A stretch of 64,000 nt of DNA from the NCBI GenBank assembly GCA_027886175.1, contig JAJNNQ010000018.1, forward strand, positions 20,627,001 through 20,691,000. Direction: 5' to 3'. Positions 27,465-37,600 of the stretch are shown piece after piece (position 1 is the stretch's first letter; the number at the start of each line of letters is the position of its first letter). The stretch is from Phylloscopus collybita (lineage: Eukaryota; Chordata; Aves; Passeriformes; Phylloscopidae). Under the pieces are notes generated by a model that did not search any database, was not told the origin of the DNA, and worked only from the letters and a program-made list of their open reading frames with translations. The position numbers and the translations under genes are program-made.

Positions 27465-27985
27465 ACTGGAATGCCCCTGTACTGGGCACTGGTGAGACTG
27501 GGACCACTCACAACAAGAACATGGAGGCTCTTGAGTGTGCCCAAAACAGAGCAACAAAGCTTGTGAAGGGTCTGGAGCACAAGTCTGATGATGCACAGCT
27601 GAGGGAGCTGGGGTTGTTTAGCTTGGAGAAAAGGAGGCTCAGGGGTGACCTTATCACTCTCTACAACTGACTGAAAGGAGGCTGTAATCAGGTGGGGGCT
27701 GGCCTCTTCTCCCAGGAAACGAATGTTCAGATGGGAGGAAATGGCCTAAAGTTGTGCCAGGTAAGATTTAGACTGGATATTAGGAAAAATTTCTTCACCG
27801 AAAGGCTGGTCAGGCATTGAAATAAGCTGTCCAGGGAAGTGGTGGATTCACCATCCTTGGAAGTATTAAAAAGGTGTGTGCATGTGGCACTTGGGGACGA
27901 ATTAGTGATCAAGACAGTGGTGCTGAGTTAACAGTTGGACTCAGTGATCATGGAGGTCTTTTCCAACCTTAATAATCCTATAAAA
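27465..27985 (+). mobile_element. CR1 LINE fragment, sense
   Basis: The segment carries the C-terminal end of CR1 ORF2 and the 3' UTR. Landmarks are GGAGCTGGGGTTGTTTAGC, TTGGAGAAAAGGAGGCTCAG, GGATATTAGGAAAAATTTCT and the terminal GTCTTTTCCAACCTTAATAA. Frameshifts and stops interrupt the frame. The minus-strand frame at 27727-27912 is an antisense reading of this element. Confidence 0.9.
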
Positions 27986-30624
27986 GACATTCTCAGTTTT
28001 CATTTCAAATCCTCATCTAAAATCCTCTGCAAAATGCTCAGAGATTTCAGTGCTTTTCTCTTCTTTGTAGCACTTCAAGTGATGCATACTGCCTGAAACC
28101 ACACTTAGTACTACACTCTCTTAATGTTCATGAACATTTTGAAGTATTTTGAAAGAAGATGCAAAATTCTCCACTACAGGTTATTTGAAAAATTATAGGC
28201 CACTCTTATTTCTCTTCTAATTTCACTGATTTCTATGTCCTTTCTTAGAAAAAAAAGTGTCAACACCATTACCCAGCTGATCATTTTGTTGGCACTTTGG
28301 ATAAATATCCTATGCCCCATTATTAATAATCTTTCTGAAATGCATCCTTTTTGCCAGTACTATGTTCCCCCCTATTTTCAAATTTTTAAATAACAACTTA
28401 TTGTTGGAATCTTATGTGCTGCAGTTGATTCTGATGGATTATGATGTTCAGGCTGCACCACTGTACTTTAAGACATCACTGATTGATCTGGAAGTCAGCC
28501 TTTGCCAGGTGTTGCCATAAAAACTGCTAGCTCATAGTACACGAGAAACATTTCAGAGATGATGCCAAGCCAGTCTCCTAGTGTGATATTTTAATTATAT
28601 AAATCAACAACCACCAAGAATAATGATTCAAGGTATCAGGTTCCTACAACAGTGATGCAATTTATTAATCCACTCACTGTTACTTGCAAAATAAGCAAAG
28701 TTGAGCTGAGATAAATAAGCTTTAAAATGTCATAATGAGGAATAGTATCTGAAAGAGCTAAATTGTTCATAGTAGAACCGAGACAGAATGGACAGTATTA
28801 AGTCACAGGCAGACAGACCTTCACCTCATTTGGCAGAGTTGCAGGATCATTAACAGGATATAACATTCTTAAGGTTTTCTAAGAGATACGTTACTTATTT
28901 TGAAATACTTCTGAAGTATTCTTTACTTAGAAAGTATTTTACAGAAATTACTCTGTGCATGTCATGAAGCATTAGTGCAACAAATACATCCTAACCAACC
29001 TGTAACTGGAAAAAAAAAAAAAGGAAGAAAGAAATAAATTACTTGGAAAAGGCTTAAATATCTACACGAGAGAGACAAGGATGGTTTGTGCAACTGAAGA
29101 TGAGAGAGATATTAGTAATTTCTCAGTATTTATTAGTATTAGCTGTAGTAAATTATTTAAAACATTTCTGGTTAGCTTCACCTCACAAAAGTTACAGATC
29201 CAGCAAACTATTTCAGTAGTCATTCTTAAGAGCAACTTTATTCCAAAGAATAAGAAATCATAAACAAATCAATACTTTCACTACAGTTGTCTGAAGTACA
29301 GATAAAAGCCCTGTAATTACATCTTGATATGAATATAGACATCTGGATATGAATATAATCACATCTAGATAGAATAACATTTAGATGAATGTAAGTACTA
29401 TGTAAAATATTACATGGAAGGTAGCAATAGAAACTAATCCTACACTGATAAAGGAACACCCTTTAAATTCAATCCTTTGCTCTCTTCAAGTTTAAGTCTC
29501 CAAAAAGATTGTCTAGGTCACAACATTCATTAAATATACCAGTCCTATTCATTATCAATCATAAAGCAGTGTTTTATTTCAGGTATTTACTGGTACATCT
29601 AATATACTTCAAAAATTATTATATGTCTTTTTACATTTTGATCCCATTAAATTGAGTGGGAGCCTTTCTATACCCTGCCTTAGTCCTGAATGGGATTCAG
29701 AGATTCTCCAATGAAAGAATTCAAGTAAAATCAATACAAATAATTAAAGGGTTTATGCAGCAAATATATGAAATATATAAAAGTTAAATGAGCTAACGTT
29801 AGGCTCAGGTTTAGTATTCTGACTTTGGCAAAAGGAGAGCTATCTTCAAGACTGAAGAACCAGATTTCTCTCTGTTCTTTTTCCCAGCTGATAGAATTTA
29901 CAGCTCTGTGAGAAAAGTTTAGTTCCCACAGGTCACTTGGCCCCTGTTCCCCTGCTCAGAACACTAGTTGGCCTGTAAATTAAAACAACATTTTCTATAA
30001 CAGAGTATATGCCCCACTAAGACTACATTGACACTAGATGGTACAATCACCTTGGGGAAAATTAGCAAAGGTTACCAGAACAATCACATACTTGTTGATA
30101 TCACTTACTGCTCTTGGAGCAAAAGCCTTTTGTACCACTAACTGAACTAAAACTTTCATTCTCATTGAAACATAAAAGAAACTATACTGATCATTTACAG
30201 TAATACAAGCATGTTTCTAATGTTACAAGATATTGTTTAAAAAAATACAAACCAATGACCTCTTTCACATAAACCATGAAAAAGCACATTAGATTCTTTC
30301 ACTTGCAGCTATTTTTTAACTGATTGGGACTGAGATCAGTTTCCAAGCATTAAGAAACTGCCATCTCTGACCACCAAACCAGAAATGTTTTCTGGTTAGC
30401 ACTTCTATTCTTACTCTATTTGAAAGAAGATAAATTTATATACACTTCCTGAAAACATCATACCCCAATTCTTAAGAAAGAAAACTGAAAAAAAAATCAG
30501 TAAGCATACCAAGAATTAGCTGATTGTTCAACAACATTGTGAAATAAAAAGGATAAGGTAAGAAATAAAATAAATAAATGTTCCTAATAAAATAACTCTT
30601 TGCATCACCCTTTGGATGATTCAT
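27986..30624. other. AT-rich noncoding DNA
   Basis: No gene, RNA gene or repeat family is recognised. Short A-runs occur, for example near 29010. Confidence 0.5.
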
Positions 30625-31340
30625 ACAGTTTTTGTGATTGCCCAGCCCTCTAATCTGTTGAGGTCTCCCTGCAGGGCCTCCCTGACTTCAAGGGAGTCTA
30701 CAGCTCTTCCCAGTTTTATATCATCTGCAAACTTGCTTAGTATCCCTTCAATCTTGAGTCCAAAACATTTATGAAAGTGTTGAAAAAGGACCAAGGATGG
30801 AGCCCTGTGGAACCCCATTAGTGACAGGTCACCAGTCTGATATCACCCCATTCACTGTAACCCTTTGTGCACAACCTATGATCCAGCTGCTCACACATCA
30901 CATGATGTGTTTGTTTATCTAGCTGTGTGCTGGATATTTTATCCAGAAGGATCCTGTGAGAGACAGTATCAAAAGCTTTACTGAAATTCAAAATTATAGC
31001 ATCAGGTAGCTTCCACAGATCAGCTAGGTGGGTTCCCATAAAAGGAAAATGAAAGTTCTGATAAGCAGACTTTACCCTTTACGAAACCATGCTGGTTGTG
31101 ACTGATAACTCTGTTGTCCTTCAGATGTTTTTCAGTAACTCCCAGGATAATCTTCTCCCTAAGTTTACCAGGCACTGAAGCCAGACTAACAAACCTGTAG
31201 TGTCCAGGGTCATCCTTCTAGACCTTTTTGAAAACTGTGACAATGTTAGTCAACTTCCAGTCAACTGGGACCTCTCCAGATTCCCAAGATCCTTCAAATA
31301 CAATCAAGAGAGATCTCAATCTCATAAATACCCATAAGAG
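30625..31340 (-). pseudogene. CR1 LINE reverse-transcriptase remnant
   Basis: Translating the minus strand in pieces gives FSKAFDTVSHRILLDK, then NGVPQGSILGP, then FADDIKLGRAVDSLE. These are successive blocks of a non-LTR reverse transcriptase, including the catalytic FADD box. Upstream pieces (31060-31320) read like the N-terminal part of the same domain, including a HNQHGF-type block. The order is correct but the frame is broken by stops and shifts, and neither the endonuclease nor the 3' UTR is present. This is an internal CR1 fragment that cannot encode an enzyme. The A+T drift suggests an old insertion. Confidence 0.9.
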
Positions 31341-32046
31341 CTAATTCACAGCATTTTCATTGTCAGTCATCACCTACAGCTGAGAAAAACTAAAATAGAA
31401 TCAAAAGAAATGAAATTATTTTACCACATAGACAGGGAGCTGGTGGCAGATCTTGGAATGCAGCAGCCTGGTTTGCTCTTGAACCATGAAGCCAAACTCA
31501 TACATAACACTATAGGCACTATAGTTGGAGTGTTTTACAGTAGTACCACTAGAATTTTGTGCTGCTCATGTCTAAGATAAGAAGAAATAATAAAAAACAC
31601 CAGGCTGAAAAGCAGACTTCATTCAATTCTCAGAGGGTTTTCCTCAAGTGCAAATTCCAAATATCCTAAACAGTTTTCAGAAGCTCCCTTGAGGTCTTCC
31701 ACAGTATATTTCTCCCATAAATGATAATACACTTGAACCGAAGCAGTGTTTCTGTCAACACTTATAAGCATTGCTAGCAGTTCATTATAAGCCATCATGC
31801 TATGAAGTCTGAAGCACACCAAGATATTTCATTTTCAAGTAGCAATGTCTACTAGGAAACAAGTGCAAGTGACCAGTTTGTACTTATTTATTCAGCATCA
31901 TTTAAGGACTGTTAAAGACTTTTAAACTTCTTCTACCAAGACATTAGCACCAGCTTCTTCTTTGAATAAAATTATATAAAATTATAAAATTGGCAGAAGA
32001 ATAAATTGCCAGTACATGGCTGTAGTATAAATGCCAGTGCAGCACT
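31341..32046. other. Noncoding DNA upstream of the duplicated gene pair
   Basis: AT-rich and without a recognised feature. It ends where similarity to the second duplicated unit begins. Confidence 0.5.
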
Positions 32047-32413
32047 GGATAACATCTTTAAGAGTATATGTGAGAAACAGTCCTGCAGAGGCCAGGGCAA
32101 GAGAGAAGAAAGAGAGGAGGTGCTCTGCAGACACTGAGGAAAACAATGGTTTAGCAGACTCTCACCCTCCATTTTGTACCATTGGCAAGCAGATGTGCCC
32201 CTGCTCCCCTTAGGCATCCACAAGGGAGGCAGGTAATGCTTTAACCCCAGCCAGAAAGAAAGTGCAACACAGAGGCTCACTCTCCCCACCAGCTTGCAGG
32301 GGGAGCAAATTGGAGGAATAGAGATTGGAAAACTTGCAGCTCAAGATAAAAAAGCCAATTTACTAGAGAAATTACACGCCAGACATGCAAGCAAAGCTAA
32401 CAGCACCATCATC

Positions 32414-32569
32414 ATGCAGCCATTGTGACACCACTGGTGAGGTTGGCTCTGTAAAGCGCCTGCATCACAAAGGGCTGCAGCCCGGCCCCCCTATAAAAGC
32501 AGGGCAGCCGCTCTCAGACAGCACTCAGTCAGCACCACCATGGCTGGCTACAATCGGCGGCGCAGAGGG
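32414..32569 (+). promoter_or_regulatory. Core promoter and leader, identical in both gene copies
   Basis: These 156 bases are identical to 34034-34189. They contain CATTGTGACACCACTGG, a GC-rich stretch, TATAAAAG at 32492-32499, the leader, and the first ten codons. The TATA box lies about 48 bases before the ATG, so transcription would start roughly 20 bases before it. TGACA is a half-site for CREB/CREM-type factors and CATTGTG resembles a SOX site. Both suggestions are inference, chosen because such factors drive haploid spermatid genes. Confidence 0.7.
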
Positions 32570-32794
32570 TACAGGAGCAGGAGCCGGAGCCGGCGGCGCC
32601 TGCGGAAGACCCGGCGCAGCGGCCGCTCTCGCCGCCGCAGCACGCGGCCACGACGGCATCTCGCCTCACGTGCTGCCCCAGCCGTCAAGCGCCGGCCCCC
32701 CAGGAGGCTCAGCCTTCAGGAAGAAGACCTGCCAGATGACGAGCTGGATGACCTGGGAGACTTTGATGAGCCAGTAGATGACTTTGAGTTGTAG
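32540..32794 (+). CDS. Protamine-like sperm nuclear basic protein with acidic tail, copy 1
   Basis: An intronless 84-residue protein, seen complete. Residues 1-59 hold 25 Arg, 2 Lys and many Ser, with no Cys or Trp. Residues 60-84 hold 14 Asp/Glu and no basic residue. The start MAGYNRRRR and the SR/RS-rich body resemble the avian protamine galline (known to be intronless, cysteine-free and present as two copies), which suggests replacement of histones in spermatid chromatin. Galline, as I recall it, is about 60 residues and lacks an acidic end. RRLS at residues 55-58, at the basic-acidic junction, fits the R-R-x-S consensus of basophilic kinases. The ATG is in good context (CACCATGG) and follows a TATA box. 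A paralogue lies about 1.6 kb downstream on the same strand. Alternatives are a transition protein or another arginine-rich nuclear protein. The open frame is very secure; the family call is inference. Confidence 0.8.
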   Translation: MAGYNRRRRGYRSRSRSRRRLRKTRRSGRSRRRSTRPRRHLASRAAPAVKRRPPRRLSLQEEDLPDDELDDLGDFDEPVDDFEL

Positions 32795-32842
32795 AGCCAG
32801 AGCCCCTGAGAAGACCGGCCACCACACAGCCCTGGCTGCAAC

Positions 32843-32848
32843 AATAAA
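32843..32848 (+). terminator. Polyadenylation signal AATAAA of copy 1
   Basis: AATAAA stands 48 bases after the stop codon and is followed about 40 bases later by a GT-rich stretch (GGTGTACTGTGCACTTGTAG), the arrangement expected for cleavage and polyadenylation. The same signal occurs at the same place in copy 2. Confidence 0.8.
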
Positions 32849-32982
32849 GCATAGCAAGTTTGCATGATGAGAGAGCGTATCTCTGGTGTACTGTGCACTT
32901 GTAGTAGATTGCTCAGTGTCCACCCATGTCCCAGGGGTGTGGGTGGCCCACACGTCAGTGTGTCCATGTCCATGCCCAAGAG

Positions 32983-33657
32983 CAGGATGTGTGTGTCCAG
33001 GCACGATGTTCCTGTGTGTGACCTGTATATCTGAGGATGCTCATGCGTGGCATGTGCATATCTAGGGTTGTCTTTGGGATGAGGTGTGATTGATTGTGTC
33101 TGCAGCCCAGGGCCTGTGGGGAGTGCACGTGACCAAAGACAGACAACATCTGCTCCTGCCACTGGTCCCTTGGGCTCCTTTTTTGGGTCCTTCTTATTGC
33201 CAGGCCCCTAGAGGCTAAGCAGAGCCCACAGAAGAACCCTCAGTGCCTCATGCCCTCTCCCGTGGCACTGCTGGGATTTTAAGGGTAAAGGCCACACAAA
33301 GCAGTGCAAGTTGCTCTGCCCATCTATCTCCTGACTCTCACCCTGGCCAATCCTCCACTCCTGGAAGGCCTGTCACATTGCCCTTCACAGATCTCCCTGT
33401 AGAGAGCCCCCTGACCCTGCAACACGCTTCTCAGTGCTGCTGTGCTTTCCCCCACCTTCCCCTGGTTCTCTCTGCCTGTCTTTGGCTTGGGTTACTGAGG
33501 GCTTCAGAGCAAGGAGACAGTGTGGAATCTGGGAGAAGATGCCATCAGTTGCCCCATGTCAGCCAGCGTAGTGCCAGCCATGTCCAAGAAGGACTCACCA
33601 CTGGCCAAGGCCGAGCCCAGTCTCAAAGGTTGGGAATTCATTATCCCATTATCTCAG
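32983..33657. other. Unique spacer between the duplicated units
   Basis: GC-richer than the surrounding desert and starting with TGTG-rich sequence. It is not part of the alignable duplication. It probably represents flanking sequence from the original locus or material lost from the outer edges of the pair. No gene is supported; the plus-strand frame at 33243-33680 has no motif. Confidence 0.5.
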
Positions 33658-34033
33658 GGATAATGTCTTTGGGAATATAGAGGCCAGGGCAGGGGATAAG
33701 AAAGAGAGGAGGTGCTCCAGACAATGCAGCAGGAGTTCCTCTGCAGACACTAGGGAAGACCATGATTTGCAGGCTCTTACTGTGCAGCCCATTTTGTGCC
33801 ATTGGTGAGCATTGGTGTGCCCCTGCAGCTCTAGGACATCAATGATGGAACTGAGTCGTGCTTTAACCCCAGCCAGAAAGAAAGTGCAACACAGGGGCTC
33901 ACTCTCCCCACCAGCTTGCAGGGGGAGAGAATTGGAGGAGTAAAGATTGGAAAACCTGTGGCTCAAGATAAAAGCCAGTTTACTAGAGAAATTAAACACC
34001 AGGCATGCAAGCAAAGCTAACAGCATCATCATG

Positions 34034-34189
34034 ATGCAGCCATTGTGACACCACTGGTGAGGTTGGCTCTGTAAAGCGCCTGCATCACAAAGGGCTGCAG
34101 CCCGGCCCCCCTATAAAAGCAGGGCAGCCGCTCTCAGACAGCACTCAGTCAGCACCACCATGGCTGGCTACAATCGGCGGCGCAGAGGG
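34034..34189 (+). promoter_or_regulatory. Core promoter and leader of copy 2
   Basis: Base-for-base identical to 32414-32569, with TATAAAAG at 34112-34119. Both copies should therefore be transcribed in the same cells unless more distant elements differ. Confidence 0.7.
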
Positions 34190-34414
34190 CACGGGAGCCA
34201 GAGCCGGGGCCGGCACCCCCTGCGGAAGACCCGGCGCAGCGGCCGCTCTCGCCGCCGCAGCGGGCGGCCAAGGCGCCATCTCGCCTCACAAGGCCCCCCG
34301 GTCGTCAAGCGCCGGCCCCCCAGGAGGCTCAGCCTTCGCGAAGAAGAGGAGCCGGAGGACGAGCTGGGTGACCTGGGAGAGATCACTGAGCCAGTAGACA
34401 ACTTTCAGTTGTAG
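34160..34414 (+). CDS. Protamine-like sperm nuclear basic protein with acidic tail, copy 2
   Basis: An intronless frame of the same 84-residue length as copy 1, with no gaps between them and 63 of 84 residues identical. Identity is complete over residues 1-10 and 21-34 and high over 49-59. Differences cluster at 11-20, 44-48 and in the tail. This copy is less basic (21 Arg, 2 Lys) because Arg is replaced by Gly, Gln, His or Pro at 12, 14, 19, 20 and 44. Its tail has 11 acidic residues rather than 14 and uses Glu where copy 1 uses Asp. RRLS at 55-58 is kept. Conservation of frame, promoter and AATAAA argues that it is functional rather than a pseudogene. Proposed role: spermatid chromatin compaction, with copy 1, by inference from composition and resemblance to galline. 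Confidence 0.78.
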   Translation: MAGYNRRRRGHGSQSRGRHPLRKTRRSGRSRRRSGRPRRHLASQGPPVVKRRPPRRLSLREEEEPEDELGDLGEITEPVDNFQL

Positions 34415-34462
34415 AGCCAGAGCCCCTGAGAAGACCAGCCACCACACGGGCCTGGCTGCAAC

Positions 34463-34468
34463 AATAAA
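34463..34468 (+). terminator. Polyadenylation signal AATAAA of copy 2
   Basis: AATAAA stands 48 bases after the stop, as in copy 1, followed by GTGTGTATCTCTGGTATGCT as a GT-rich downstream region. Confidence 0.8.
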
Positions 34469-34602
34469 GATAGCAAGCTTGCATGATGAGAGTGTGTATC
34501 TCTGGTATGCTGTGCATTAGCAGTAGATCACTCGATGTCTGCCCAAGTCTTAGGGGTGTGGGTGCCCCACAGGTCAGTGTGTCCATGTCCATGCCCAACA
34601 GC

Positions 34603-37600
34603 TGTGAGTGGCACAATACGTGGTAGAGTTTGGGATCAGACTAACAGACCATGGACACATGCACACCTCTTCCTGGATGCCCCTGACTTTTATGTCAAGC
34701 CACAAGTTTTCTCAGTTTTAGTCTTCTGATTCTCTCCCCCAGCAAGCTATCCTCAAAATCCCAGCAGCACCATGGGAGTGGGCACAAAGCACCAAATGTT
34801 ATTCTCTGTGTGGGCTCTGTTAAGCCTCTTGGGACTTTGCAAAAACAGGCACCCAAAAATGGATCCCAGGGGACAAGAGAAAATAACAGAGACATCTGTG
34901 TGGGCTTGGTCACATGAACTGCCCAACAGGGAGAGACTACATGTATTGTTTATATTCATCTATTCATCCCTGAACACCTTCAGAACTTCTGGCTGAATAC
35001 CATCCAGGCCTAGGCATTCTTACGTATCTTTTATAAAATTTATGTATATTTTTACAATAATCTGTAAGGGTATTAGCATAATATAAATGTTCTCTCCCCT
35101 TAAATCTCAGAATGTCATTCTAGCAGTGGTATTCCACTTAAATATGCAGAAAGCAGTTTACTAATGAAACATTCCATAGGTTCTATAACTTATAAAAGTT
35201 TGCCTAGATTTAAAAGCAATTAGAAGGATTAATGGAAGAAAATTCTGTCAGAGGCCATGAAATATAAAGACTTCAGGCCCAGAAATACTTGGGAGTATCC
35301 TCTGAGGTAGTATCATTATAAGTTTGACCTGCTCTGTTGGCCACTGTTGGGCATTCTTTTGTAATTGTGTAATAGTATGAGAAGCACAGCACCAGACAAA
35401 GAGAAAGTTCCATCTTTTGCCTAATAAATGTCAGACACTCAGAAACACCCATAAGTAAGAGCCAATTCTCAGCCTACAAAAGAAACATTTATTTATTTAT
35501 TTCCTTTCTGTAGCAAAGAAAGATGTCCTTATCAGCCTGCTACATTAAATCACCTCTGGCCTGGCATGCACTTCAATAGATGCTGTTACCATGGTGCTGA
35601 TGGACAAGTATCCTCTGCATACAAACAATAGCTTTAATTTGAAGTTCGGTGTGCCTAAAAGACTCTCTGATGAGTCAGTAAGGTACAGAGACTGAACTTG
35701 GTATTTAGTTTTCTGAGGATCTTGAAGGTGTGATGTAAAGTGCACTACTGTATGTTGTGCTGCATAAGCAGAAGCACGTAAGGCTTCTGGATGAAAGCAT
35801 TCAGTGCAAAATACCCTTGCAGGCTCAAGAAAAGAAATATATATGAAGGATAGGAGGAGTGAACAATCCAACACCAAAGAAAATTGCTAGGAATAAAGAA
35901 AAGAGCTGTTTAGCATTTCAAAAGGTGTCTTTCTTCTTATGTGTGTTCACAGTATTCCAAATATGTCAACATATCCAGAAATCTTCAAGCTAGAGTAGTA
36001 GCTGGCTTGTTCCAAAGGAGATCACCCTGATGAATGGTAATATATAGAGCTGGTATGTCAGTGTGGGCTAATCTGAAGCTACAGGGGTGATCTGCCAATC
36101 CTAACAAAGATAAATACAGCTTCTGCTTCACAGTGTTTCACAGTGCCAGGTACTGGCCATTGGTTTCCCTAACGTGATGGATTTTATGGTCAGGTGTGGT
36201 GACATCTCATGACCTAAATAGCTTTCAGAGAACAGCTGGTTTGTTTTCAATGATGATGGATTATACTCCAGAACTCCCCATGAGAAACGATGTCTCATGC
36301 TTGCAAGTACTGTATGGATATGGGTAAGTCCCAGCCAGCTCCTGGACTTAGTAAACATCCTTGTGTTTTTATAGCAAGTTTCTGTCCATATTTTTCCCAT
36401 GCTTTTTAGCTCCCTCCTTTGTTTCTCAATCATCCTAGACAAATTGATAATCACATCCTCCTCAGTACATCCTTGCAGGGTTACATATGGAAATGTGAAG
36501 AAGACACTGAAGTCAGAAATACTGCTAAATGAAGGTACTACGTAACATCTGATTTCAGCTACAGATCATGAGTTTTAGCCATAGCAGCAACAGTGACTGC
36601 AAACCAAATTCTTACTTTCTTGTGGCATGTCACTACAGAGCTACACCAGTAATGCCTCTCCCTGTTGTGCACCAGTCAAACCTGCACAGGAAGTTCCACT
36701 GGTTATGTGCTCCTATACCTGCTAGAGGAAAATACTGTAAGCAGGAATGTTGGGCAGAAAGAGCACAAGAGGGAAGTTCTGAACATGATGGAGCCCACTC
36801 TGCACAAAACCAGACTGAATCCAGCAAATTTCTCTGGTTATGCAGTATATACACTAAAGCTAAACTTAGCCTTGTATGCTTTACCTACCAAACTAATGGG
36901 AAAATTTACTACCACAGAGTATTAATACTGCAGCAAAGAAAAGGGTCCATGTCTGAATTATCTGGAACAACAGTTCTCAAGCTACATATATATATAAAAA
37001 TTTAACTGAATTATGGACTTTAATAAGGATTAATATAGTAAGCTTTCTTGCACTACAGGCTAATGCACACCAGTAATTTCTGGTTTAAACAGAGAGTGTT
37101 GCTATTTTCGTTCATTTTCACTCTTTTCTTTAAAGCATTTCAGTATATTGCCTATCTCTTTGTGTTAAGAATGAGCAGTTTCAATTTAAGACTCTTCTCT
37201 CTCCGAATGCTTGAATGTTTTGGATATCAGGCAGCATGGTGGCAGCAGGGGAATGCAGGGAAGCACCCACAAGCAATGCCTAAGGGAGAAGACAAACACC
37301 ACCAACAGCAAGAAAATAAACAAAATTCCAGAATAGTCCTTCCATCTGTTTGCTATACTGTGAAAAAGTCCATTTTTAGTGTAATAGCCAAAGGGATTTT
37401 AAAAATGCTTCAGTACTGAAGGAACACATTTCCACTAAAGTTACTGTACTACAGGCAATTACCTCTTTCCTGTTTGAAGTAGATTCAATACTGCAGTTCT
37501 TCAGAAAGTGAGGGACTGTTTGTGGGCACCAGATGAATCCAGGTGAGCACTACATAAGCTTTTCATGTACCTATTTTTGGAATACCTGCCTGTGACCTGC

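Larger units (their letters stand above)
32047..32982 (+). repeat. Tandem duplication unit A (protamine-like gene 1)
   Basis: This unit is alignable along its length with 33658-34602 in direct orientation. The leftmost shared block starts GGATAAC/GGATAAT and the last one is TGTCCATGTCCATGCCCAA. The main differences are an extra 18 bases or so near 32070-32088 here and an extra stretch of about 25 bases near 33719-33744 in the other unit. The promoter is the best-conserved part. Confidence 0.9.
33658..34602 (+). repeat. Tandem duplication unit B (protamine-like gene 2)
   Basis: This is the direct-repeat partner of 32047-32982. Gene order is the same: upstream region, TATA box, reading frame, AATAAA, then a TGTCCATGTCC-containing 3' flank. 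The upstream flank of each unit is well conserved (for example TTTAACCCCAGCCAGAAAGA in both). Confidence 0.9.

Noticed and set aside
30621..31039. Minus-strand frames as protein-coding genes
   Set aside because: They contain reverse-transcriptase blocks of a CR1 LINE broken by stops and shifts, so they belong to a dead element.
32385..32777. 130-codon frame overlapping protamine-like copy 1 in another frame
   Set aside because: It is a shadow of the GC-rich arginine codons. It begins upstream of the TATA box and has no counterpart of the same length in the second unit.
32666..33162. Minus-strand frames of 112 and 148 codons over copy 1
   Set aside because: They are antisense readings of the gene and its 3' flank, with no motif. 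The Ser/Gly runs are the complement of arginine- and aspartate-rich codons.
34168..34401. Minus-strand 77-codon frame within copy 2
   Set aside because: It is an antisense shadow of the coding frame; its Arg/Ser runs follow from the base composition of the sense gene.
35545..36454. Two minus-strand frames of 110 and 108 codons as exons of a gene
   Set aside because: The composition looks plausible, but I recognise no family, no convincing splice signals join them, and several frames of this size are expected by chance in the window.
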